Shown here: one piece after another, positions 42,412-49,671 of the stretch | Layout: the number at the start of each line of letters is the position of its first letter | Position numbering within the stretch: position 1 is the first letter of the stretch | NCBI RefSeq assembly: GCF_022811705.1 | Contig: NZ_CP094528.1 | Location: 2,232,001 to 2,296,000, forward strand | Source of the DNA: Agromyces larvae | Lineage (GTDB): Bacteria; Actinomycetota; Actinomycetes; Actinomycetales; Microbacteriaceae | Reading direction: 5' to 3' | Length of the DNA stretch: 64,000 nucleotides | Notes under the pieces: generated by a model | Seen by the model: only the letters and a program-made list of their open reading frames with translations | Database searches by the model: none | What the model was told of the DNA's origin: nothing | Program-made: the position numbers and the translations under genes

Positions 42412-43598
42412 GCGCGCTCGGGGTCGGCCGGGTCGTCGGCCCCGTCCGGCGGGTCGGCCGCCTCGGCCGACGCCGTCGATTCGGGCCAGCCGGATGCTCC
42501 GCCGCTGCGCTCATCCGCGGCATCCGGGCCGTCCGCACCATCGACGATCCCACCGGATGCCTCGGGGTCGTCGTCGTCCGGAGCATCCGATTCATCCGGA
42601 GCATCCGATTCGGCCGGAGCATCCGGAGCATCCGCTCGTCCCACCGTGGCGAACCGATCGGTCGCCTCGATCAGCGCATCGAGGATGCCGGGCTCGTCGA
42701 ACGCGTGACCCGCATCGCCGATGATGCGCAGCTCGGCCTCGGGCCACGCCTCATGCAGATCCCAGGCCGTCATCATCGGCGTGCACATGTCGTACCGCCC
42801 CTGCACGATCACCGCGGGGATGCCGCGCAACCGCGACGCGTCGCGGATGAGCTGACCCTCGTCCCACCAGCCGCCGTGACGGAAATAGTGGTTCTCGATG
42901 CGTGCGAACGCGGTCGCGTACTCGGGCGAGGTGAACTTCGCGATCGTCTCCACCTGCGGCAGCAAGGTGATCGTCGACGACTCCCACCGACTCCACGCGA
43001 TCGCCGCGGACTGGTGCACCTCGGGATTCGGGTCCCGCAGCAGACGGCCGTACGCCTCGATGAGATGGGTGCGCTCGAGCACCGGGACGGGCGCGATGAA
43101 GTCCTCCCACAGATCGGGGAAGATTGCCGACGCACCGCCCTCGTAGAACCAGTCGAGCTCGCTGCGCCGCAACGTGAAGATGCCGCGCAGCACCAGCTCG
43201 GTCACGCGCTCGGGATGCGTCTGCGCATACGCCAGAGCGAGGGCGCTGCCCCACGACCCGCCGAACACCTGCCAGCGATCGATGCCGAGATGGTCGCGCA
43301 GCCGCTCCATGTCGGCGACGAGGTGCCAGGTGGTGTTCGCCGAGAGGTCGGCGTCGGGTTCGGAGGCGTGCGGGATCGAGAGCCCGCACCCGCGCTGGTC
43401 GAACAGCACGATGCGGTAGCGCTCGGGGTCGAACAGGCGCCGGTGCTCGGGCGTGGTGCCGCCCCCGGGCCCGCCGTGCAGGAAGACCACGGGCTTGCCG
43501 CCCCGTGCGCCCGAGACCTCCCAGTAGATGTGCTGTCCGTCCCCCACGTCGAGCATGCCGGTCTCCAGCGGCTCGATCTCCGGATACAGGTCCCTCAT
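42408..43598 (-). CDS. pip: Prolyl aminopeptidase (proline iminopeptidase)
   Basis: A 396-residue S33 peptidase releasing N-terminal proline. Family segments are VVFLHGGPGGGTTPEHRRLF, DQRGCGLS, the elbow FGGSWGSALALAYAQTHP (catalytic Ser), RYDMCTPM (Asp) and IGDAGHAFDEPG (His). After the normal end at about residue 320 there is a roughly 75-residue acidic tail built from Asp-Ala-Pro/Glu-Ser-Asp repeats and coded by runs of GGAGCATCCGATTC-like DNA. TACCGT six bases before the ATG suggests a leaderless mRNA. Confidence 0.93.
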   Translation of the reverse strand: MRDLYPEIEPLETGMLDVGDGQHIYWEVSGARGGKPVVFLHGGPGGGTTPEHRRLFDPERYRIVLFDQRGCGLSIPHASEPDADLSANTTWHLVADMERLRDHLGIDRWQVFGGSWGSALALAYAQTHPERVTELVLRGIFTLRRSELDWFYEGGASAIFPDLWEDFIAPVPVLERTHLIEAYGRLLRDPNPEVHQSAAIAWSRWESSTITLLPQVETIAKFTSPEYATAFARIENHYFRHGGWWDEGQLIRDASRLRGIPAVIVQGRYDMCTPMMTAWDLHEAWPEAELRIIGDAGHAFDEPGILDALIEATDRFATVGRADAPDAPAESDAPDESDAPDDDDPEASGGIVDGADGPDAADERSGGASGWPESTASAEAADPPDGADDPADPERA

Positions 43599-43604
43599 GC
43601 GGCA

Positions 43605-43610
43605 ACGGTA
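43605..43610 (-). promoter_or_regulatory. Predicted -10 box of pip, leaderless
   Basis: TACCGT on the minus strand lies six bases before the pip ATG at 43598. From 43611 to 43897 I see no gene; this stretch should contain the promoter of the polysaccharide operon, but no strong boxes stand out. Confidence 0.45.
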
Positions 43611-43897
43611 GTGCGGGCGGCCGCTCCGCCGTCAGATGCCGCGCCGCGAGCGGCCGCGGCGGGGCCGCGCACGAGGGCACGATGCGACTCCCCGCGCAAC
43701 GGGCCCCCCGGACTGGGGGAAGCCCTCGGGAGGTCCATCGCAGTACTGTCGCCAGTAGCCGCAGGGGGCCCGATCCGGTTCAACCGGTGCGGTGGAGATC
43801 GGCCGGATGAAGCGTCCCGCCTCCCGCAGTGAAGACAACCCGAAGCACTGCCCGAACAACCCGAAAACCCGACTCTCTCAGCTCAGGGAGTGACCCG

Positions 43898-43996
43898 ATG
43901 AGCCCCCGAATCACGCTGCCCGCCGGGGGGCCGGCCGCATCGCGGCCGGTCCCCCGAAGCAGCCGTTCGAGCGCCTGCGGCCGGAGGCCGGCATGA
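43898..43996 (+). CDS. Putative 32-residue leader peptide of the polysaccharide operon
   Basis: An ATG 7 nt after GGGAG opens a 32-codon frame, MSPRITLPAGGPAASRPVPR then SSRSSACGRRPA. Its TGA overlaps the ATG of the sugar transferase gene (ATGA). A very stable hairpin lies inside the frame. Position, ribosome site and overlap together suggest a translated leader that couples or attenuates expression of the operon. The peptide is Ser/Arg/Pro-rich and matches no family; coding is not proven. Confidence 0.45.
   Translation: MSPRITLPAGGPAASRPVPRSSRSSACGRRPA
43924..43956 (+). promoter_or_regulatory. 15-bp stem-loop in the polysaccharide operon leader
   Basis: CGGGGGGCCGGCCGC, loop ATC, GCGGCCGGTCCCCCG: every position pairs, with one G-T wobble. 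It lies entirely within the leader frame and 37 bases before the sugar transferase start. There is no T-tract, so a translational or transcript-processing control is more likely than simple termination. Confidence 0.65.
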
Positions 43997-45528
43997 GCGT
44001 GATCTCGAACGGCTTCGCAGAGTTCGAACCGCGACGCTCCGGTCTCGCCGGTCTGGACGAGGCGTCGACGCGCACACGCACCCGGCGGCAGCGCGAGCGA
44101 CGGGCCGACGTGCACCGCCGACGCCTCATCACCTCCGACCTCGCGGTCGTGCTCATCGCCGTGGCGGCGGGCGTCGCCGTCCCCGTGCCGCAGGCGGCCG
44201 TCGCCGCCGCGTCCGCGACGGTCAACGGCGTGTCCGTCGTGTCGGTAGCGGCAGCCGCCCTGATCGTCGTCGGCTGGCTCGCGCTGCTCACCGCGATGCG
44301 CTCGCGCGACCCGCGCGTGCTCGGCATCGGCGTCACGGAGTACAAGCGGGTCGCCAACGCCACCCTGCTCGCGTTCGGCGTGCTCGCGACGGTGTGCGCG
44401 CTCGCGCCCATCCCCGACTCCCGAGGCCTGCTGCTGGTCGCGCTGCCGTTCGGACTGCTCCTGCTGCTGCTCGAGCGCTGGCTCTGGCGCAAGCGGCTGT
44501 TCGTCGACCGGGCCGCCGGCCGTTATCTGTCGCGCGCCATCGTGGTGGGGCACGAGGACGACGTGCGGTACGTCGTCGAGACGATCGGCCAGAGCTGCGG
44601 TCCGCTGTTCTCGGTCGAGGGCGTCGTGCTCGATCGTTCCGATGGCACCGGCGGTTCCGTGCGGGTGGGCAGCCGGATCATCCCCGTGATCGGCGAGCTC
44701 GCCGATGCCGCCGCCGCGGCCGCCAGGGTCGGCGCGGAGTCGGTGATCGTGGCGGGCCAGCCGTCCGGCGGGAGCAACTACATCCGCTCCCTGGCCTGGT
44801 CGCTCGAGCCGATCGGCTCGGAGCTCGTGCTCTCGAGCCGGCTCGTCGACGTCGCGGGCCCGCGCATCCACTTCCGCCCCGTCGAGGGCCTGCCGCTGAT
44901 CCATGTCGAGACGCCTCGGTTCGAGGGCGGCAAGCACGTCCTCAAGCGCGGGTTCGACATCCTCGCGGCCGGATTCGGGCTCCTGCTCATCACGCCCCTG
45001 CTCCTGGTGATCGCGGCGGGGATCAAGCTCGACGACGGCGGGCCGGTGCTGTTCCGCCAGCGCCGGATCGGCCGCAACGGCGAGACGTTCGAGATGCTGA
45101 AGTTCCGCTCGATGGTGACCGATGCCGAGGCGCGACTCGCGACCCTCCAGGCGCGCAACGACGGCAGCGGGCCGCTGTTCAAGCTGAAGGACGACCCGCG
45201 GATCACCCGCATCGGCGCGTTCCTGCGTTCCCACTCCCTCGACGAACTGCCGCAGCTCTGGAACGTGGTGCGGGGCGACATGAGCATGGTCGGCCCGCGT
45301 CCGCCGCTGCCGAGCGAGGTCGCCGAGTACACCTCCGACGTGCACCGCCGGCTGTACATCAAGCCCGGCCTGACCGGCCTCTGGCAGGTCGGCGGGCGTT
45401 CGGATCTCTCCTGGGAGGAGGGCGTCCGACTCGACCTCTACTACGTCGAGAACTGGTCGCTCACGGGGGACCTGATGCTGATCTGGCGGACGCTGAAGGT
45501 CGTCTTCCATCCCGAAGGAGCGTACTGA
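43993..45528 (+). CDS. Polyprenyl glycosylphosphotransferase (initiating sugar transferase)
   Basis: A 511-residue enzyme that transfers a sugar-1-phosphate to undecaprenyl phosphate, the first step of exopolysaccharide repeat synthesis. About five membrane spans (roughly 50-160) precede a cytoplasmic CoA-binding-like domain. The catalytic domain follows with KRGFDILAAGFGLLLITPLL, MLKFRSMVTDAE, DELPQLWNVVRGDMSMVGPR and PGLTGLWQVGGRSD. It is of the WbaP/WcaJ type. GGAGG ribosome site. It is the first large gene of the plus-strand operon. Confidence 0.93.
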   Translation: MSVISNGFAEFEPRRSGLAGLDEASTRTRTRRQRERRADVHRRRLITSDLAVVLIAVAAGVAVPVPQAAVAAASATVNGVSVVSVAAAALIVVGWLALLTAMRSRDPRVLGIGVTEYKRVANATLLAFGVLATVCALAPIPDSRGLLLVALPFGLLLLLLERWLWRKRLFVDRAAGRYLSRAIVVGHEDDVRYVVETIGQSCGPLFSVEGVVLDRSDGTGGSVRVGSRIIPVIGELADAAAAAARVGAESVIVAGQPSGGSNYIRSLAWSLEPIGSELVLSSRLVDVAGPRIHFRPVEGLPLIHVETPRFEGGKHVLKRGFDILAAGFGLLLITPLLLVIAAGIKLDDGGPVLFRQRRIGRNGETFEMLKFRSMVTDAEARLATLQARNDGSGPLFKLKDDPRITRIGAFLRSHSLDELPQLWNVVRGDMSMVGPRPPLPSEVAEYTSDVHRRLYIKPGLTGLWQVGGRSDLSWEEGVRLDLYYVENWSLTGDLMLIWRTLKVVFHPEGAY

Positions 45529-46164
45529 GTGAGCACCCATGATCCGTCCACCTTCGACGTCGCCGAGGCTCCGATCGTCCGCGTCGCAGCCTCGGCGTCG
45601 ATCGACTCGACCGCGATCATCGGCGACGGAACGACCATCTGGCACCTCACCCAGCTGCGCGAGCACGCCGTCATCGGCGCCGACTGCATCATCGGACGCA
45701 ACGTGTACGTCGGCCCGGGCGTGGTGATCGGCGACCGCTGCAAGGTGCAGAACAGCGCACTGCTCTACGAACCCTCGGTCCTCGAGGACGGCGTGTTCGT
45801 CGGGCCGGGCGTGGTGTTCACGAACGACGAGTTCCCCCGCGCGGTGAACCCCGACGGCACGCTGAAGTCCGCAGACGACTGGACGCCGGTGGGGGTCACG
45901 GTGCGCACCGGCGCCTCGATCGGCGCCCGATCGGTCTGCATCGCGCCCGTGACGATCGGCGAGTGGTCGCTGGTGGCGGCCGGGGCCGTGGTGACGACCT
46001 ACGTACCCCCGTTCGCCCTCGTCGTCGGCACGCCGGCCCGCCGGGTGGGTTGGGTCGGACGCGCGGGCGTACCGCTCGTGCCGGTCGGCGACGACATCTG
46101 GCGGTGCCCGCGCACCGGCGCACGCTACACCGAGACCGCTGACGGGCTCCGCGAGGGGGAGTGA
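45529..46164 (+). CDS. Hexapeptide-repeat acyltransferase (WbbJ/WlbB type)
   Basis: A 211-residue left-handed beta-helix acetyltransferase. Tandem hexapeptides are seen in IIGDGTTIWHLTQLREHAVI, GADCIIGRNVYVGPGVVIGD and VTVRTGASIGARSVCIAPVT, ending GAVVTTYVPPFALVVGTPAR. The W-H segment and the FTNDEFPRA loop match the WlbB/WbbJ group that N- or O-acetylates sugar nucleotides of surface glycans. The C-terminal 30 residues (CPRTGARYTE) look like a small zinc-less extension. GTG directly follows the previous stop. Confidence 0.9.
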   Translation: MSTHDPSTFDVAEAPIVRVAASASIDSTAIIGDGTTIWHLTQLREHAVIGADCIIGRNVYVGPGVVIGDRCKVQNSALLYEPSVLEDGVFVGPGVVFTNDEFPRAVNPDGTLKSADDWTPVGVTVRTGASIGARSVCIAPVTIGEWSLVAAGAVVTTYVPPFALVVGTPARRVGWVGRAGVPLVPVGDDIWRCPRTGARYTETADGLREGE

Positions 46165-46166
46165 CG

Positions 46167-46985
46167 ATGACGTTGATCGAGCGCCGCGAGGCGGAGCCGG
46201 GTGCGGCATCCGCGATCCGACGGGTGCGCCTCGGCGGCGTACCGGTCGACCTGTGCTCGCTCGACGAGGCGGTCGAGCTGGTCTCCCGCCGCGCGACGTC
46301 GGGCGGCGACCGACCGCTGGCCGTCGTCTCGGTGAATCTCGACCACCTGCACCACTTCGGCGACGGGCGTGCGCTCAACGGCGCGTTCGGCCTGCGCGAG
46401 GGCCGACGCAGCGCGATCGAGTGGCTCCACCTGATCGACGGCGCGCCGATCGCCGCCCACGCGCAGCGGCTCACCGGTCGGCCGCACCCGCGGCTGGCCG
46501 GCAGCGACCTCATCGCGCCGGTGCTCGAACGGGCCGAACGCGAGGGCGCCGCCATCGGATTCCTCGGCGGATCGCCCGACACGCACGCCGCGCTGTCCGA
46601 GTCGCTCCGCGAGCACTACCCGCGGCTCCGCGTCGCCGGGCTCTGGGCGCCCGATCGCGCCGACCTGCTCGACGCCGACCGGTCGGCCGACCTGGCCGCC
46701 GAGATCGCCGCCGCCCAGGTGTCCGTGCTCGTCGTCTGCCTCGGCAAGCCGCGCCAAGAGCTCTGGATCGACCGCTTCGGCGCCGAGACCGGAGCGAACG
46801 TGCTGCTCGCATTCGGCGCGGTCGTCGACTTCCTCGCCGGGCGGGTGAGCCGTGCCCCGACGTGGGTCGCCGACGCGGGACTCGAATGGGCCTGGCGGCT
46901 CGCGCTCGAACCGCGGCGACTCTTCAGACGCTACGTCGTCCAGGGGCCGGGCGCGTACGCGATGCTCCGACGAGCAGGGACATGA
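46167..46985 (+). CDS. WecB/TagA/CpsF family glycosyltransferase
   Basis: A 272-residue GT26 enzyme that adds the second sugar (often ManNAcA or similar) to the lipid-linked primer. Landmarks are VNLDHLHHFGDGRALNGAFG, then HPRLAGSDLIAPVLERAERE, FLGGSP, VVCLGKPRQELWIDRF and LLAFGAVVDFLAGRVSRAPT. GGGGGAG precedes the chosen ATG; a GTG two codons earlier overlaps the acyltransferase stop and is possible. The reaction is inferred from the family. The 3' end overlaps the next gene by ATGA. Confidence 0.9.
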   Translation: MTLIERREAEPGAASAIRRVRLGGVPVDLCSLDEAVELVSRRATSGGDRPLAVVSVNLDHLHHFGDGRALNGAFGLREGRRSAIEWLHLIDGAPIAAHAQRLTGRPHPRLAGSDLIAPVLERAEREGAAIGFLGGSPDTHAALSESLREHYPRLRVAGLWAPDRADLLDADRSADLAAEIAAAQVSVLVVCLGKPRQELWIDRFGAETGANVLLAFGAVVDFLAGRVSRAPTWVADAGLEWAWRLALEPRRLFRRYVVQGPGAYAMLRRAGT

Positions 46986-47971
46986 CGATGAGAGCGGCTG
47001 CTCGGCTCGAGTCAGCGGTCGACCTCGCTCTTCCGAGCGATGGCGCCGTCCTTCAGTCGTTCTCGCCCGCGTGGGCCGTCGACGTGCGCGGGCGCGCGGC
47101 CAACGCTCGTGGCGCGATCATCATTCCCGCACACAACGAGGAAGCAGTGATCGACCGCACGCTGCGCTCGATCACTCGATTGGGCGGACTGCCGGGCATC
47201 GAGGTCATCGTGGTGTGCAACGGATGCTCCGACGGCACCGCGGCGGCCGCGCGCCGGCATCCGGGAATCCGTGTCCTCGAGATCACGACCGCGTCGAAGA
47301 CCGCCGCCATGAACGCCGGGGACGCTGCTGCCAGCAGGTGGCCGCGACTCTACCTGGACGCTGATATCGACATCGAGCCGGTGACCGTGCTCACTCTCTT
47401 CGACGCACTCGCCGAAGGTGGAGCGCTGGCGGCTCGTCCCTACTTCGCTTACGACATCGGCGATGCTTCCGCACCCGTGCGGGCCTACTATCGCGCACGC
47501 AGCCGCATCCCCGCACCTGCGACCAGACTCTGGGGAGCGGGAGGCTATGCGGCGAACGAGATCGGACACCGCCGTTTCGGGGTGTTCGCGTCGGTGACGG
47601 CAGACGACTCGTGGTTCGACGAACAGTTCGAGGAGGAAGAGAAGCTGGTGGTCCCTGCACCGCCGATGCGGGTACGCACACCACGCGACATGCACAGCCT
47701 CCTCGCTGTGCTCGCCCGCCAGCACCGCGGCCATGTAGAACTCGGGATCCCCTCGGCGGCGCAGAAGCGTGTCCGAGCTGTGCTCGCCTCGATTCGAGGC
47801 CCTCGGAGCGCGATCGACGCATGCTGGTATCTCGCTCTGACGGCGATCGCCCGCCGCCCGTCCGCGTGGATCATGCGGCGGCGCGAAGTCGTGTGGGAGC
47901 GGGATGCATCAACCCGCGTAGGGCGCCCCCGTGCGACACCGCAGACCCACAACGACGAGGCCCGACGATGA
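46982..47971 (+). CDS. Glycosyltransferase family 2
   Basis: A 329-residue GT-A enzyme. The nucleotide-sugar binding core runs IIIPAHNEEAVIDRTLRSIT, VIVVCNGCSDGTAAAARRHP, TAAMNAGDAA and LYLDADIDIEP (the D-x-D motif). The acceptor side follows with GAGGYAANEIG and DDSWFDEQFEEEEK. No membrane spans are obvious apart from a short C-terminal hydrophobic stretch. Donor and acceptor are unknown. It overlaps both neighbours by ATGA, and the genes form one operon. Confidence 0.88.
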   Translation: MTMRAAARLESAVDLALPSDGAVLQSFSPAWAVDVRGRAANARGAIIIPAHNEEAVIDRTLRSITRLGGLPGIEVIVVCNGCSDGTAAAARRHPGIRVLEITTASKTAAMNAGDAAASRWPRLYLDADIDIEPVTVLTLFDALAEGGALAARPYFAYDIGDASAPVRAYYRARSRIPAPATRLWGAGGYAANEIGHRRFGVFASVTADDSWFDEQFEEEEKLVVPAPPMRVRTPRDMHSLLAVLARQHRGHVELGIPSAAQKRVRAVLASIRGPRSAIDACWYLALTAIARRPSAWIMRRREVVWERDASTRVGRPRATPQTHNDEARR

Positions 47972-49671
47972 CACTGCTCCGATCCTGGACGGAGCCGCCC
48001 GGTGACGTGGACTGCTGCGTCATCGGCGCCGGCCCCGTCGGGCTCGCATTCGCGATGGCGGCCGCGGAGGCCGGGCTCACCGTCTTGCTCGTGGACGCGG
48101 GTACAGAGCGCTCCGCGGCGCGAGACATCCGGCCGCACTCCGGCCAGCGGACGGAGATCCTCGATCCGGCCCGCCACGCGCCGCTCCAGCAGACCGTTCG
48201 ACGCGGGGTCGGTGGCACGTCGTCGATCTGGGGAGGTCGATGCGTACCATTCGAGCCGATCGACTTCGAGGAGCGCGACTACGTACCCGACAGCGCGTGG
48301 CCGATCGATGCTCGCGATGTCGAGCCGTATGTCGAAACGGCAGCGCGGTTCCTCGACTGCGGCGCATCCGTCTTTCGGTCGGATCAACCGGATTGGAATG
48401 GCCTCGGCGACATCCACATGTCGAATCTCGAGCGTTGGGCACGCCAGCCAAAGTTCGCCACCCGACTCGGCCGAAGGGTCATCGATCACCCCAATGTGAC
48501 GGCTCTGCTCGACACACGCCTGGTCGACGCGGATTTCGCTGCAGACGGAAAGGTCGCGCGCCTCGTCGTCGAGCGGGCAGGCACTCAGATGCGCCTTCGG
48601 GCTCGATCGTATGTGCTCGCTTTAGGGGGTCTGGAGACCACCCGTTTCCTGCTCGAGCAGCAGCGTCGGCGGCCCGACTCATTCGGCGGCCCGGACGGAC
48701 CACTCGGGCGGTATTACATGGGTCATCTGACTGGAAGCATCGCCGACATCGTGCTCGACGATCCTGCCCGCGCCGCCGACCTCGACTTCGTCCTCGACGA
48801 GCACGACACGTACGTCCGGCGTCGGTTCTCGTTCAGCGAGGAGGCCCAGCGCAAGCACCGGGTGCTGAACACGGCCTTCTACCTCGACAACCCGCCATTC
48901 TACGAGCACGAGCACCGCAACCCCACACTCTCCCTCGTATTCCTCGGGCTGATCCTGCGGCCGATCGGCCGCCGTATTCTCGCGGAGGGAATCCGCCTTC
49001 GCCACATCGGTCGGCCGCCGTACCGGATCTCCGCGCACCTGCGGAACGTCCTTCGCAAGCCGTGGCGCGCGGTCGGCGATGTTCTCGACATCCTGCGCCG
49101 ACGATACCTGTCGTCCGTCCGGAAGCCCGGGTTCATCCTGCGGAACGACCGAGGCCGGTATGGCCTGCACTATCATGCCGAACAGCTGCCGTTCGCTGAC
49201 AGTCGGCTGACCATGGCTACGGCTCCGGACGGCACGCCGGTCCTCCGAGTCGACTACCGGTATCAGGAGGAGGACATCGATTCCTTACTTCGGTGCCACC
49301 AGCTGCTCGACGAGCGGCTCCGCGAGTCCGGAATCGGGCGACTGGAGTATCTCGCTGCCGACCCGGCGGGTGTACGTGAGTCCGCGTGGGAGCAGACGAC
49401 TGACGGCTTCCACAGCATCGGCACAACGCGCATGGGTTTCGACCCGACGGATGGAGTCGTAGACCGCGACTGCCGTACGTTCTGGTCGTCCAACCTCTTC
49501 ATCGCGTCGAGCAGCGTGTTCCGGACCGCCGGCGAAGCGAACCCGACGTTCCTCGCCGCGTGCCTCGGTGTGCGGCTCGCGAATCATCTGTCCGGGGTGT
49601 CGAGGCGCTCGACCGACGAAACCTGCCCGGGAGATGCGCACGAGCAGCAAACGAATGCGGTCCGCTCGTGA
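47968..49671 (+). CDS. GMC family oxidoreductase
   Basis: A 567-residue flavoprotein. The FAD-binding Rossmann motif DCCVIGAGPVGLAFAMAAAE is at the N-terminus. GVGGTSSIWGGRCVPFEPID follows, then YVLALGGLETTRFLL, and the C-terminal DGFHSIGTTRMG and GEANPTFLAACLGVRLA segments supply the active-site His and the ribityl-binding loop. GMC enzymes oxidise alcohols or sugars. In an exopolysaccharide operon it most likely oxidises a sugar residue or a lipid-linked intermediate; that is inference. ATGA overlaps on both sides. Confidence 0.9.
   Translation: MTLLRSWTEPPGDVDCCVIGAGPVGLAFAMAAAEAGLTVLLVDAGTERSAARDIRPHSGQRTEILDPARHAPLQQTVRRGVGGTSSIWGGRCVPFEPIDFEERDYVPDSAWPIDARDVEPYVETAARFLDCGASVFRSDQPDWNGLGDIHMSNLERWARQPKFATRLGRRVIDHPNVTALLDTRLVDADFAADGKVARLVVERAGTQMRLRARSYVLALGGLETTRFLLEQQRRRPDSFGGPDGPLGRYYMGHLTGSIADIVLDDPARAADLDFVLDEHDTYVRRRFSFSEEAQRKHRVLNTAFYLDNPPFYEHEHRNPTLSLVFLGLILRPIGRRILAEGIRLRHIGRPPYRISAHLRNVLRKPWRAVGDVLDILRRRYLSSVRKPGFILRNDRGRYGLHYHAEQLPFADSRLTMATAPDGTPVLRVDYRYQEEDIDSLLRCHQLLDERLRESGIGRLEYLAADPAGVRESAWEQTTDGFHSIGTTRMGFDPTDGVVDRDCRTFWSSNLFIASSSVFRTAGEANPTFLAACLGVRLANHLSGVSRRSTDETCPGDAHEQQTNAVRS

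Noticed and set aside
43780..46209. An 809-codon open frame on the minus strand
   Set aside because: It runs antisense through the sugar transferase and acyltransferase genes, with Arg/His/Asp-rich low-complexity composition.
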